Both the position numbers and the translations under genes were made by a program. Of a stretch of 48,507 nt of DNA, positions 11,235 to 20,024 are shown in pieces. Each line of letters starts with the position of its first letter. Position 1 is the stretch's first letter. A model generated the notes under the pieces. The model searched no databases. It saw only the letters and a program-made list of their open reading frames with translations, and was not told the DNA's origin. The DNA lies in assembly GCF_936925435.1 (NCBI RefSeq), contig NZ_CAKZHQ010000034.1, positions 1 through 48,507 of the forward strand, written 5' to 3'. This stretch comes from an uncultured Ramlibacter sp. (GTDB lineage Bacteria > Pseudomonadota > Gammaproteobacteria > Burkholderiales > Burkholderiaceae_C).

Positions 11235-12422
11235 TCAGTCCAGCCTGGCGACGGCTTGCAGGGCGGCCGCGCGCGATTGCGCGTCCAGAGCCAGCAAATC
11301 GTCCAGAGAATGCGGTTTGGAAGGCGCGACGGCGGCCAGAGTTGCAAGGTTCACGCCATGGATCTGGTCGAAGCGGATGCGCCGCGCCAGGAAGGCCTCG
11401 ACCGCCACCTCATTGGCGGCATTGAGCACTGCGGTGGTGCCCGGCGCCCCGCGCAGGCTGTCCCAGGCCAGTTGCAGGCCGGGAAAGCGCTCGCGGTGGC
11501 CGCGGCTGTCCAGCGACTCGAAGCTCATGTCGGCGAGGGTGGAGAAGTCCAGTGGCTGGGCGCCCGAGGCCACCCGCTGCGGCCAGGCCAGTCCGTAGGC
11601 GATGGGTACCCGCATGTCGGGCGTGCCCAGCTGGGCCACCACCGAGCTGTCGCGGTATTGCACCATCGAATGGATCACGCTTTGCGGGTGGATCACCACC
11701 TCCAGCCGTTCGGGCTGCAGGCCGAACAGGTAGCGCGCCTCGATCACTTCCAGCGCCTTGTTCATCATGGTGGCCGAATCCACCGAGATCTTGCGGCCCA
11801 TCACCCAGTTGGGATGGGCGCAGGCCTGCTCGGGCGTCACGTTGCGCAGCGTGGCCGGCTCGCGGGTGCGAAACGGCCCGCCGGACGCGGTCAAGATGAT
11901 CTTGTCGACCCGCTCGTCCCAACAGGCCGGATCTTCGGGCAGCGACTGGAAGATCGCCGAGTGCTCGCTGTCAATCGGCAGCAGGGTCGCGCAGCCCTCG
12001 CGCACGGCCTGCATGAACAGCTCGCCACCGACCACCAGCGCCTCCTTGTTGGCCAGCAGCAGGCGCTTGCCGGCACGCGCCGCCGCCATGCACGCGGCCA
12101 GGCCTGCGGCGCCCACGATGGCCGCCATCACGGTGTCCACCGGGGCGTCTGACGCTATCTTTTCAATCGCATCGGGCCCGGACAAGACCCTGACTTCCAG
12201 CCCGTTCGCTTCGATTTTTTGGGCCAGGAGGCGAGCCGCTTGCGGCTGTGCCATGACGGCAAACTGCGGCCGGAACTGCGCGCACTGCTGCAGCATCAGG
12301 TCAACCTGGGTGTTGGCGCTGAGCGCGAACACCTCGAAGCGGTCGGGATGCCGGGCAATCACGTCCAGCGTGTTGGAGCCGACCGAGCCGGTGGAGCCCA
12401 GAACCGTTATGCGTTGCTTCAT
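11235..12422 (-). CDS. dxr: 1-deoxy-D-xylulose-5-phosphate reductoisomerase
   Basis: Second enzyme of the MEP isoprenoid pathway, converting DXP to 2-C-methyl-D-erythritol 4-phosphate with NADPH and a divalent metal. The 395-aa protein starts MKQRITVLGSTGSVGSNTLD, the NADPH-binding loop. It contains LLLANKEALVVGGELF, PIDSEHSAIFQSL, LTASGGPF and a catalytic domain with MGRKISVDSATMMNKALEVI. Together with ispD and ispF near the right end of the window, three MEP-pathway genes are present. It follows cdsA by 12 bases. Confidence 0.98.
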   Translation of the reverse strand: MKQRITVLGSTGSVGSNTLDVIARHPDRFEVFALSANTQVDLMLQQCAQFRPQFAVMAQPQAARLLAQKIEANGLEVRVLSGPDAIEKIASDAPVDTVMAAIVGAAGLAACMAAARAGKRLLLANKEALVVGGELFMQAVREGCATLLPIDSEHSAIFQSLPEDPACWDERVDKIILTASGGPFRTREPATLRNVTPEQACAHPNWVMGRKISVDSATMMNKALEVIEARYLFGLQPERLEVVIHPQSVIHSMVQYRDSSVVAQLGTPDMRVPIAYGLAWPQRVASGAQPLDFSTLADMSFESLDSRGHRERFPGLQLAWDSLRGAPGTTAVLNAANEVAVEAFLARRIRFDQIHGVNLATLAAVAPSKPHSLDDLLALDAQSRAAALQAVARLD

Positions 12423-12434
12423 CCGGAGAGAGTG

Positions 12435-13286
12435 TCAGAAATGCAGGGAGGCCAGCATCATGGCCAGCGGCAGGGTCGGTAGCAGGGCATCGACCCGGTC
12501 GAGCACGCCGCCGTGGCCCGGCAGCAAATTGCTCGAATCCTTGGCGCCAGCGCTGCGCTTGATCAGCGACTCGACCAGGTCGCCCACCACGCTCATGGCC
12601 GACAGGAACAGCACGGCGATGACCAGCAGCCACCAGCCGCGCTCGGCCAGCCGGCTGTACAGGCTGGGCACGGCCGCGCCGAAATGCCTGTCGGCCGCGG
12701 CCCAGCACAGGGCGAGCACCAGCACGCCGGCCATGCCGCCCCACACGCCTTCCCAGCTCTTGCCAGGACTGATGGCCGGGGCCAGCTTGCCGCTGGTGAA
12801 CTTCAGGCCGAAGGCGCGGCCGGCGAAATAGGCGAACACATCGGCCACCCAGACCAGCACCAGCACCGACAGCAGGAAGTTGATGCCGATGGCGCGGGCC
12901 TGCGAGACGGCCAGCCAGGCTGTCCACAGCGCCAGCACGCCAGCGACGACGCGCACTGCCCTGGGTACGCGCGGCCAGCCGGCCACGCCACCGCGCAGCA
13001 GCCAGGCGCCGGCCAGCACCCAGGCGGCGCCGGCCGCCGCCCACCAAAGCGGCATGGGCCGCTCCAGCAGGCCCAGCCGCCAGGAGACGGCGCACAGCGC
13101 CAGGCAGTCGAAAGCGATGAAGAGCGCGCCCTTGTTGCCGTAGCCATTGAGTCGACCCCACTCCCATGCGCCGGCGGCGATGAGCACCAGCGCCGCCGCA
13201 GTGAAGGGCACCGGCGACGGCCAGAACAGCGCGGGCAGCAGGATGGCCAGCAGGACGACGGCCGTGAGGATGCGCTGTTTGAGCAT
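12435..13286 (-). CDS. cdsA: Phosphatidate cytidylyltransferase
   Basis: Integral membrane enzyme that makes CDP-diacylglycerol from phosphatidic acid and CTP, the precursor of all phospholipids. The protein (283 aa from the ATG at 13286) is a chain of hydrophobic helices. It carries the C-terminal family signature from SLIKRSAGAKDSSNLLPGHG into GVLDRVDALL. I chose MLKQRILTAVVLLAILLP rather than the 29-residue upstream extension, which overlaps uppS and lacks a membrane-protein character. It lies 13 bases after uppS. Confidence 0.97.
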   Translation of the reverse strand: MLKQRILTAVVLLAILLPALFWPSPVPFTAAALVLIAAGAWEWGRLNGYGNKGALFIAFDCLALCAVSWRLGLLERPMPLWWAAAGAAWVLAGAWLLRGGVAGWPRVPRAVRVVAGVLALWTAWLAVSQARAIGINFLLSVLVLVWVADVFAYFAGRAFGLKFTSGKLAPAISPGKSWEGVWGGMAGVLVLALCWAAADRHFGAAVPSLYSRLAERGWWLLVIAVLFLSAMSVVGDLVESLIKRSAGAKDSSNLLPGHGGVLDRVDALLPTLPLAMMLASLHF

Positions 13287-13299
13287 GGGTTGGCGGCCT

Positions 13300-14031
13300 T
13301 CAGGCCACCTTTTTGGCAGGGGACGGGGCCACCTGGCCAGAGACTTTGCCGAAGCGCCGCTCGCGGCTGGCATAGTCGGCGATCGCCGCGTCCAGCGCCG
13401 CCGCGTCGAAATCCGGCCACAGCTTGTCGCTGAAGTACAGCTCGGAATAGGCGACCTGCCAGAGCAGGAAATTGCTGATGCGCTGCTCGCCGCCAGTGCG
13501 GATCACCAGGTCGGGGTCCGGCACATGGGCCATCGCCATAGCGCCGTGCAGACTTTGCTCGGTGATGGGCGTGCCGCTGGCCGCCAGCTGGGCCGCTGCC
13601 TGGGCGATGTCCCAGCGGCCGCCGTAGTTGAAGCAGATGTTCAATTGCAGGCGGACGTTGGCGGCAGTGGCCGCTTCGGCCTGCGCCAGCCCGGCGCGCA
13701 CCTTGGGCGCCAGCGCCGAGCGGTTGCCGACGAACTGGATGCGCACGCCTTCTCCGTGCAGCGCCGGCACCTCGCGTGCCAGCGCCAGCGCCAGCAGTTC
13801 CATCAGGCCCGAGACCTCCTCGGCCGGGCGGTTCCAGTTCTCCGAGGAGAAAGCGAACACGGTCAGGACCTTGACGCCCCGCTCGCCGCAATGGCGCACG
13901 CAGGCACGCAGGGCATCGACGCCCTTCTTGTGGCCGGCCACCCGCGGCAGGAAGCGCTTGGTCGCCCAGCGGCCGTTGCCGTCCATGACGATGGCGACGT
14001 GGTGGGGAATCACTGGCATGCCGCTCGTCAT
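13300..14031 (-). CDS. uppS: Undecaprenyl diphosphate synthase
   Basis: cis-Prenyltransferase making C55 undecaprenyl diphosphate, the lipid carrier for peptidoglycan and O-antigen. The 243-aa protein shows the N-terminal catalytic Asp motif VAIVMDGNGRWATKR, then FAFSSENWNRP, and the C-terminal DLVIRTGGEQRISNFLLWQ plus YSELYFSDKLWPDF. The length matches the family. It starts ten bases after frr. Confidence 0.98.
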   Translation of the reverse strand: MTSGMPVIPHHVAIVMDGNGRWATKRFLPRVAGHKKGVDALRACVRHCGERGVKVLTVFAFSSENWNRPAEEVSGLMELLALALAREVPALHGEGVRIQFVGNRSALAPKVRAGLAQAEAATAANVRLQLNICFNYGGRWDIAQAAAQLAASGTPITEQSLHGAMAMAHVPDPDLVIRTGGEQRISNFLLWQVAYSELYFSDKLWPDFDAAALDAAIADYASRERRFGKVSGQVAPSPAKKVA

Positions 14032-14041
14032 AGGCCGTCCA

Positions 14042-14605
14042 TCACACGGCCATGATTTCCTGTTCCTTGCCGGCCACCAGGCTGTCGATGCTGGCGATGT
14101 GCCGGTCGGTCAGCTTCTGGATCTCGGCCTCGGAACGCTTCTGGTCGTCTTCCGAAGCCAGCTTGTCCTTGACCACCTTCTTGACGGCGTCGTTGGCATC
14201 GCGGCGCAGGTTGCGCACCGCGATCTTGGCGCTCTCGCCCTCGTTGCGCACCAGCTTGGTCATCTCCTTGCGGCGCTCTTCGCTCATCGCCGGCATGGGC
14301 ACGCGGATCAGGTCGCCCATGGAGGCCGGGTTCAGGCCCAGGTCGCTCTCGCGGATGGCCTTCTCGATCTTGGCACCCATGCCCTTTTCCCAGGGCTGGA
14401 CGCTGATCGTGCGCGCGTCGATCAGGGCCACGTTGGCCACCTGGCTCAGCGGCGTCATCGTGCCGTAGTAGTCGACCTGCACCGTGTCGAGCAGGGCCGG
14501 GTTGGCGCGGCCGGTGCGGATCTTGGTCAGGTTGTTCTTGAAGGCAGCGATGGACTGGTCCATCTTGCCTTCCATGGTCGTCTTGATTTCGGCGATCGTG
14601 CTCAT
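14042..14605 (-). CDS. frr: Ribosome recycling factor
   Basis: With EF-G, RRF splits post-termination ribosomes. The 187-aa protein covers the complete fold: [60 protein letters not shown] and a C-terminal helix with [20 protein letters not shown]. Length and sequence are typical (E. coli 185 aa). It is 17 bases downstream of pyrH, the usual order. Confidence 0.99.
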   Translation of the reverse strand: MSTIAEIKTTMEGKMDQSIAAFKNNLTKIRTGRANPALLDTVQVDYYGTMTPLSQVANVALIDARTISVQPWEKGMGAKIEKAIRESDLGLNPASMGDLIRVPMPAMSEERRKEMTKLVRNEGESAKIAVRNLRRDANDAVKKVVKDKLASEDDQKRSEAEIQKLTDRHIASIDSLVAGKEQEIMAV

Positions 14606-14622
14606 GTTTTTTTCTCCTCAGC

Positions 14623-15345
14623 TCAGGCGTAGACGAGAGTGCCTTCGTCCTCCCCCATCACCACGCGCTTGAGCGCCCCGTGCTTGAAGATGGAGAAGAC
14701 CTTGACCGGCAGCTTCTGGTCGCGGCACAACGCGAACGCCGTGGCGTCCATGATGCCCAGATTCTGCGCCATGGCCTCGTCGAAAGTGATTTTCGTGTAA
14801 CGGGTGGCGGTCGGGTCGAGCTTGGGGTCGGCCGAATAAACGCCGTCGACCTTGGTTGCCTTGAGCACCAGCTCAGCGCCCACTTCCGCGCCGCGCAGCG
14901 CGGCGGCCGTATCGGTGGTGAAGAAGGGATTGCCGGTACCGGCGGCGAAGATCACCACCTTGCCCTCTTCCAGATACTGCAGGGCCTTGGGCCGCACGTA
15001 GGGCTCGACCACCTGCTCGATCGCGATGGCCGACATCACGCGGGCGATCAGCCCCTGCTTGTCCATGGCGTCGGCCAGGGCCAGCGCATTCATCACCGTG
15101 GCCAGCATGCCCATGTAGTCGGCGGTGGCGCGGTCCATGCCGACCGAGCCGCCGGCCACACCGCGGAAGATGTTGCCGCCACCGATGACGACGGCCACCT
15201 GCACGCCCATGTGCACCACTTCGGCAACCTCTTGCACCATGCGAACGATGGTGGCGCGGTTGATGCCGAACGCATCGTCACCCATCAGGGCCTCACCGGA
15301 CAGCTTCAACAAGATGCGCTTGTGGGCTGGCTGGGCGTCGGACAT
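14623..15345 (-). CDS. pyrH: UMP kinase
   Basis: Phosphorylates UMP to UDP in pyrimidine synthesis. The 240-aa amino-acid-kinase-fold protein shows [53 protein letters not shown] and [16 protein letters not shown]. All are characteristic of the hexameric bacterial UMP kinase. It is separated from tsf by 110 bases, which contain a GC hairpin. Confidence 0.98.
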   Translation of the reverse strand: MSDAQPAHKRILLKLSGEALMGDDAFGINRATIVRMVQEVAEVVHMGVQVAVVIGGGNIFRGVAGGSVGMDRATADYMGMLATVMNALALADAMDKQGLIARVMSAIAIEQVVEPYVRPKALQYLEEGKVVIFAAGTGNPFFTTDTAAALRGAEVGAELVLKATKVDGVYSADPKLDPTATRYTKITFDEAMAQNLGIMDATAFALCRDQKLPVKVFSIFKHGALKRVVMGEDEGTLVYA

Positions 15346-15406
15346 GAAAGGCTCCTTGCGTGGATTTGGGGTGAGTTTACCGGCGTGCTGCTTCGCGGTG
15401 GGGCGC

Positions 15407-15427
15407 GGGGCGGCTCCGGGCCGCCCC
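15407..15427. repeat. GC-rich hairpin between tsf and pyrH
   Basis: An 8-bp perfect stem (GGGGCGGC / GCCGCCCC) with a five-base loop lies in the 110-base gap between the tsf stop and the pyrH start. There is no T-run on either strand, so an intrinsic terminator is unlikely. It could act as an RNA processing or stability element separating rpsB-tsf from the rest of the block. Confidence 0.5.
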
Positions 15428-15455
15428 TTGCCAACGGGACTGGGGCCCGGGGCGG

Positions 15456-16379
15456 TCAGGCGCCGCCCTTGGCGGCTGCGATCTGGGCGGCCACCTCGGC
15501 CGCGAAGTCGTCGACCTTCTTCTCGATGCCTTCGCCGACCACGTACAGGGTAAAGCCCTTCACGTTGGTGTTGGCGGCCTTGAGCATCTGCTCGACGGTC
15601 TGCTTGTCGTTCTTCACGAAGGGCTGGTTGAACAGCGAGACTTCCTTGAGGAACTTCTGCACGCCGCCCTCGATGCGCTTGGCCAGGATCTCGGCCGACT
15701 GGGCCGGCTTGCCGGCGGCTTCGGCCACCTTGCGGTCTTCCTCGGCCTTGCCCACGGCAACCGCGCGTTCCTTCTCGATCAGGTCGGCGGGCACGTCGGC
15801 GCTGGTCAGGGCAACCGGCTTCATGGCGGCCACGTGCATGGCCACGTCCTTGGCTGCGGCTTCGTCACCGTCGAACTCGACGACCACGCCGATGCGCGTG
15901 CCGTGCAGGTAAGCGGCCAGCTTGGCGCCGCCTTCAAAGCGCTTGAAGCGGCGGAAGCTCATGTTCTCGCCGATCTTGCCGATCAGGCCCTTGCGCACGT
16001 CTTCCAGGGTGGGGCCGAAGCCGTCCTGGCTCAGGGGCAGCGCGCCCAGGGCAGCGACGTCGGCCGGGTTGTTGCGGGCGATCAGCTCGGCAGCCTTGCT
16101 GGCCAGGGCCAGGAAGCTGTCGTTCTTGGTGACGAAGTCGGTTTCGCAGTTGGTTTCCAGCAGCGCGCCGATGGAGCCGTCGATGAAGGAGGTGACGACA
16201 CCCTCGGCGGTGATGCGCGAGGCGGCCTTGCCGGCCTTGTTGCCCAGCTTGACGCGCAGCAGCTCTTCGGCCTTTTCCAGGTTGCCGTCGGCCTCGGTCA
16301 GGGCCTTCTTGCATTCCATCATGGGTGCGTCGGTCTTGGCGCGCAGCTCGGCGACCATGCTTGCGGTGATTGCAGCCAT
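15456..16379 (-). CDS. tsf: Translation elongation factor Ts
   Basis: Nucleotide exchange factor for EF-Tu. The protein (307 aa from the ATG at 16379) starts with the UBA-like helix bundle ([20 protein letters not shown], then [20 protein letters not shown]). It contains the core sequences [18 protein letters not shown] and [12 protein letters not shown]. An upstream in-frame ATG at 16403 would add MNELKEYE, which is not typical, so I use [10 protein letters not shown] terminator-like hairpin precedes it, so expression is probably partly attenuated relative to rpsB. Confidence 0.98.
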   Translation of the reverse strand: MAAITASMVAELRAKTDAPMMECKKALTEADGNLEKAEELLRVKLGNKAGKAASRITAEGVVTSFIDGSIGALLETNCETDFVTKNDSFLALASKAAELIARNNPADVAALGALPLSQDGFGPTLEDVRKGLIGKIGENMSFRRFKRFEGGAKLAAYLHGTRIGVVVEFDGDEAAAKDVAMHVAAMKPVALTSADVPADLIEKERAVAVGKAEEDRKVAEAAGKPAQSAEILAKRIEGGVQKFLKEVSLFNQPFVKNDKQTVEQMLKAANTNVKGFTLYVVGEGIEKKVDDFAAEVAAQIAAAKGGA

Positions 16380-16417
16380 TTCGTATTCCTTCAGTTCGTT
16401 CAATGCGGTTCAGTTGT

Positions 16418-16446
16418 AAAAAAGGGGCCGACAAGCCCCTTTTTTC
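16418..16446 (-). terminator. Intrinsic terminator or attenuator between rpsB and tsf
   Basis: The stem AAAAAAGGGGC pairs perfectly with GCCCCTTTTTT around a six-base loop. On the minus strand it lies just after the rpsB stop and ends in a run of six T. Because tsf follows without another obvious promoter, it probably acts as a partial terminator that lets part of the transcripts continue. The symmetry makes it potentially active on both strands. Confidence 0.8.
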
Positions 16447-16461
16447 GGCTTGCGGAGCGGA

Positions 16462-17214
16462 TCAGGCGGCGGCGCCCTCTTGCACTTCCACGAATTCGTC
16501 GCTGCCCTCGGGCTTGGCCTTGACCACCTCGTTGCCGGAGCTGGCGCGGCCTTCGATGATGGCGTCGGCGATGCCGCGGGCGTACAGCGTGACGGCCTTG
16601 GACGAGTCGTCATTGCCGGGGATCACGTAGTCGATGCCTTCGGGCGAGTGGTTGGAGTCCACCACGGCGACCAGCGGGATGCCCAGCTTCTTGGCTTCGA
16701 GGATGGCGATCTTGTGGAAGCCCACATCGATCACGAAGATCGCGTCGGGCAGCGTGGCCATGTCCTGGATGCCGCCGATGTCCTTCTCGAGCTTTTCCAT
16801 CTCGCGGGCGAACATCAGCTGTTCTTTCTTGCTCATGGACTCCAGGCCGCCTTCTTGCTGGGCCTTCATGTCCTTCAGGCGCTTGATCGAGGTCTTGACG
16901 GTCTTGAAGTTGGTCAGCATGCCGCCCAGCCAGCGCTGGTCGACGAAGGGCACGCCGGCGCGCTTGGCTTCCATCGCCACGGTCTCGCGGGCCTGGCGCT
17001 TGGTGCCGACCATCAGGATGGTGCCGCGGTTGGCAGCCAGCTGCTTCACGAACTTGGTGGCTTCCTGGAACATCGGAAGCGACTTTTCCAGGTTGATGAT
17101 GTGGATCTTGTTGCGGTGGCCGAAGATGAACGGGGCCATCTTGGGGTTCCAGAAGCGGGTCTGGTGGCCGAAATGGACACCAGCTTCCAGCATTTCACGC
17201 ATGGAGACGGACAT
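16462..17214 (-). CDS. rpsB: 30S ribosomal protein S2
   Basis: Small-subunit ribosomal protein. The 250-aa sequence starts [20 protein letters not shown] and shows [58 protein letters not shown] and [20 protein letters not shown]. This is a full-length S2. It is the first gene of the long minus-strand block, with a leader of about 140 bases and a good -10 box upstream. Confidence 0.99.
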   Translation of the reverse strand: MSVSMREMLEAGVHFGHQTRFWNPKMAPFIFGHRNKIHIINLEKSLPMFQEATKFVKQLAANRGTILMVGTKRQARETVAMEAKRAGVPFVDQRWLGGMLTNFKTVKTSIKRLKDMKAQQEGGLESMSKKEQLMFAREMEKLEKDIGGIQDMATLPDAIFVIDVGFHKIAILEAKKLGIPLVAVVDSNHSPEGIDYVIPGNDDSSKAVTLYARGIADAIIEGRASSGNEVVKAKPEGSDEFVEVQEGAAA

Positions 17215-17360
17215 GATATTTTCCTAAGGTTGGGTCTAAAATCCAGCCCGAAATCGCAGTACCCGAAGGGCACGCGACACCTTGTTGGGATGGATTCGCG
17301 ATTTTGCTTCGCTGACAACGCCTGACGCACCATGCGTCCGCCGTCCAGCAAAACCCAAAG
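17215..17360 (-). promoter_or_regulatory. rpsB mRNA leader
   Basis: About 140 untranslated bases lie between the candidate promoter and rpsB. A short hairpin with a UUCG turn can form at 17259-17273 (minus strand GTGCCCTTCGGGTAC). A second inverted pair, AAAATCGC with GCGATTT, is present nearby. S2 autoregulates rpsB-tsf through a leader in enterobacteria (established); whether this leader does the same is inference from position only. Confidence 0.35.
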
Positions 17361-17366
17361 ATTATA
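17361..17366 (-). promoter_or_regulatory. Extended -10 promoter element for rpsB-tsf and the downstream block
   Basis: The minus strand reads CCTGCTATAATC, a consensus TATAAT preceded by TGC (extended -10). The region 17 bases upstream is G-rich with no TTGACA-like hexamer, which is compatible with an extended -10 promoter. It sits between the divergent amidase gene and rpsB, with a start point expected near 17353. Confidence 0.6.
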
Positions 17367-17381
17367 GCAGGCCCCTCCCCC

Positions 17382-18710
17382 ATGTCCCCTGACCTCATCG
17401 CCACGCGGGGCGCCGGCCGCGGCAGCGCCCTGGAACATACCGAGCAGGCGCTGGCCATGGCCGCCTCGCCGGCCTGCGCCCACGCCTTTGTCCACACCAT
17501 GGGGCAAGCCGCACGCGCGGCAGCGGCCGCCCCCGCCAACGCCGGACGGCCGCTGGCCGGCCTGCCGGTCTCGGTCAAGGACCTGTTCGACATTGACGGC
17601 CAGCCCACGGCGGCCGGCTCGGTCGCCCTGGCGGATGCCCCGGCGGCGGCCCAGGACAGTGCGGCCGTGGCCCGGTTGCGGGCCGCCGGTGCGGCGCTGG
17701 TGGGCCGCACCAACATGAGCGAGTTCGCCTTCTCCGGCGTCGGCGTCAATCCGCACCACGGCACCCCGGCCAACCCTGCGGACAGCACCGTGGCCCGCAT
17801 TCCCGGGGGCTCCTCCAGCGGTGCCGCCGTCTCGGTGGCTACCGGCGCGGCCTTCATCGGCCTGGGCTCGGACACCGGCGGCTCGATCCGCATTCCGGCC
17901 GCCCTGTGCGGCATCGTCGGCTTCAAGAACACGGCGCGGCTGACGCCCACCGAAGGCGCCCTGCCCCTGTCAACCACGCTGGACACGGTCTGCGCCATGA
18001 CCCGCTCGGTGCGCGACGCCATCCTGGCCCATGAGATCCTGGCCGCGCGCAGCGTGGCAGTCAACGACAGGCCCCTGTCCGGCTACCGCCTGGCGGTGGC
18101 CACCACGACCATGCTCGATGGCCTGGACGCCACGGTGGCCGCGGCCTTCGAGCGCAGCCTGCAGGCCCTGCGCGATGCCGGCGCCCGCATCGAGGAGATC
18201 GCCTTGAGCGAGATCCGTGACCTGGGCGCCATCCAGTCCACGGGCGGCTTCTCGGCGGCCGAGAGCTACGCCTGGCACCGCGAGCTGCTGGGGCGCAGCG
18301 GCGAGCGCTACGACCCGCGGGTGCGCACCCGCATCGAGCGCGGCGCCGCCATGAAGGCCTGGGAGTACCTTCAACTCGTGCGCGCGCGCCAGGACTGGAT
18401 AGTCCGCGTCGGCCTGGCGCTGGAGGGCTTCGATGCCGTGCTCTCACCCACCGTGCCCATCGTGGCCCCGACGATCGCCCAGGTGGCGCCCGGCAAGGAA
18501 CGCGACGAGGAGTTCTTCCGCGTCAACGCCCTGCTACTGCGCAACCCCAGCGTGGTCAACATGCTGGACGGCTGCGCCATCTCCATCCCCTGCCATGCGC
18601 CCGGACAACTGCCCGCCGGCCTGATGCTGTGGCACGGCGCGCTGCGCGACGACACCATCCTGAACCTCGCGCTGCAGGCCGAGGCCGCCCTGCACGAAGG
18701 CAGGGCATGA
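17382..18710 (+). CDS. Amidase-signature family hydrolase
   Basis: A 442-aa amidase of the Ser-cisSer-Lys (amidase signature) family, which hydrolyses carboxamides to acid and ammonia. The triad is visible: Lys66 in LPVSVKDLFD, cis-Ser144 in IPGGSSSGAAVSV, and nucleophile Ser168 in GSDTGGSIRIPAAL. The 24-residue spacing between the two serines is standard. GatA is unlikely because no gatC or gatB is nearby and the C-terminal half differs. The substrate is unknown. It overlaps the following D-amino-acid dehydrogenase by ATGA, so the two are translationally coupled. Catabolism of an amide that yields an amino acid is a reasonable inference. Confidence 0.9.
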   Translation: MSPDLIATRGAGRGSALEHTEQALAMAASPACAHAFVHTMGQAARAAAAAPANAGRPLAGLPVSVKDLFDIDGQPTAAGSVALADAPAAAQDSAAVARLRAAGAALVGRTNMSEFAFSGVGVNPHHGTPANPADSTVARIPGGSSSGAAVSVATGAAFIGLGSDTGGSIRIPAALCGIVGFKNTARLTPTEGALPLSTTLDTVCAMTRSVRDAILAHEILAARSVAVNDRPLSGYRLAVATTTMLDGLDATVAAAFERSLQALRDAGARIEEIALSEIRDLGAIQSTGGFSAAESYAWHRELLGRSGERYDPRVRTRIERGAAMKAWEYLQLVRARQDWIVRVGLALEGFDAVLSPTVPIVAPTIAQVAPGKERDEEFFRVNALLLRNPSVVNMLDGCAISIPCHAPGQLPAGLMLWHGALRDDTILNLALQAEAALHEGRA

Positions 18711-19978
18711 GGATCGCCGTTGTAGGCGCCGGCATCATCGGCGTCACCACAGCCTACGAACTCGCGGCTGACGGCCATGAGGTCACGGTGTTCGAACGCC
18801 GCGGCGCGGCCGCCGAGGAAACCAGTTTTGCCAACGCCGGGGTGGTCGCACCCGGCTACGTCACGCCCTGGGCCGCGCCGGGCATGCCGGCCAAGGTGGC
18901 ACGCCTTCTGTTCAGCCGCCACGCGCCGGTCAAGCTGGCCCTGCCGCTGTCGGCCCGGGAGATCGCCTGGATCTGGAAATGGTGGCGCGCTTGCAAGCTC
19001 GACACCTACCTGGCCAACCGGGCCCGGCTGCAGCGCCTGGCGTTCTACAGCCGGGCGCGCCTGCACCAGCTGACCGATGAACTCGGGCTGGACTACGACC
19101 GCAGCCCCGGCTACATGGTGCTGCTGCGCTCGGAGAAGGACCGCAAGCTGGTCGAGCCCGGCCTGCAAGTGCTGCGCGACGCCGGCGTCAATTTCAAGGA
19201 GATCGATGCGCAGGCAGTGCGCGGCATCGAACCGGCCATCAATGCCGACACGCAGTTCCTGGGCGCCATCCACCTGCCCGAGGACGAGGTGGGCAACTGC
19301 CGGCAGTTCGCGCTGCTGCTCAAGTCGGTGGCCCAGGGCTTGGGCGTGCGCTTCGAGTTCAACAGCACGGTCGCACCGCTGGATGCGGCCCGCCCGGCCG
19401 CCCTGGCCGTCAGCACGAACGGCCAAGGCGCGCAAAGGCGCGACTTCGACGCCGTCGTGGTTTGCGGCGGTGTCGACTCCGCCGCCATGCTGCGGCCGCT
19501 GGGCCTGAAAGTACCGCTGGCTGCGGTGCACGGCTATTCGATCAGCGCGCCGATCCGCGAACCGCTCAATGCGCCGCGCAGCGCGCTCATGGACGAACAC
19601 TACAAGGTGGCGATCACACGCCTGGGCAACCGCGTGCGGGTGGCCGGCAGCGCCGAGATCGGCGGCGATCCCGCCGCCAGAAGGCCGGCCGCCATCCAGA
19701 CCCTCTACAAGGTGCTGCACGACTGGTTCCCCGGCGCCGCCCAGATCTCCAACACCGGCGCCAGCGTGCAGGAGTGGAAAGGCGCGCGACCCATGTTGCC
19801 CGACGGCCCGCCGCTGCTGGGCGCCACCGGCGTGCCCGGCGTATGGCTCAACCTGGGCCACGGCTCCAGCGGCTGGGCCCTGTCCTGCGGCAGCGCCCGC
19901 GCGGTGGCCGACCTGATGGCAGGCCGCCAGCCCGAAGTGGACATCGAAGGCCTGGGCGTCGAACGCCTGCTGCGCTGA
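18707..19978 (+). CDS. dadA: D-amino-acid dehydrogenase (DadA-type FAD oxidoreductase)
   Basis: FAD-dependent membrane-associated dehydrogenase that deaminates D-amino acids to 2-oxo acids. The 423-aa protein starts with a Rossmann FAD loop (MRIAVVGAGIIGVTTAYELA). It carries the DadA-type SFANAGVVAPGYVTPWAAPG segment and the C-terminal GVWLNLGHGSSGWALSCGSA. The length is close to E. coli DadA (432 aa). Its ATG overlaps the amidase stop. No alanine racemase is adjacent, unlike the classic dad operon, so substrate specificity is uncertain and the symbol reflects family membership. Confidence 0.85.
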   Translation: MRIAVVGAGIIGVTTAYELAADGHEVTVFERRGAAAEETSFANAGVVAPGYVTPWAAPGMPAKVARLLFSRHAPVKLALPLSAREIAWIWKWWRACKLDTYLANRARLQRLAFYSRARLHQLTDELGLDYDRSPGYMVLLRSEKDRKLVEPGLQVLRDAGVNFKEIDAQAVRGIEPAINADTQFLGAIHLPEDEVGNCRQFALLLKSVAQGLGVRFEFNSTVAPLDAARPAALAVSTNGQGAQRRDFDAVVVCGGVDSAAMLRPLGLKVPLAAVHGYSISAPIREPLNAPRSALMDEHYKVAITRLGNRVRVAGSAEIGGDPAARRPAAIQTLYKVLHDWFPGAAQISNTGASVQEWKGARPMLPDGPPLLGATGVPGVWLNLGHGSSGWALSCGSARAVADLMAGRQPEVDIEGLGVERLLR

Positions 19979-20024
19979 GCCGCCACGGCCCACGGCCGGC
20001 GTGCTGCGCGGCACAATCGCCGCC

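Noticed and set aside
7476..12152. 1558-codon open frame on the plus strand opposite bamA, rseP and dxr
   Set aside because: It is antisense to three unmistakable essential genes. Its translation is the Ala/Gly/Val/Leu/Arg/His-rich type expected from a GC-rich shadow frame, and it shows no domain.
17382..18710. Amidase as GatA of the tRNA-dependent amidotransferase
   Set aside because: No gatB or gatC neighbours, and the context is coupling to a D-amino-acid dehydrogenase.
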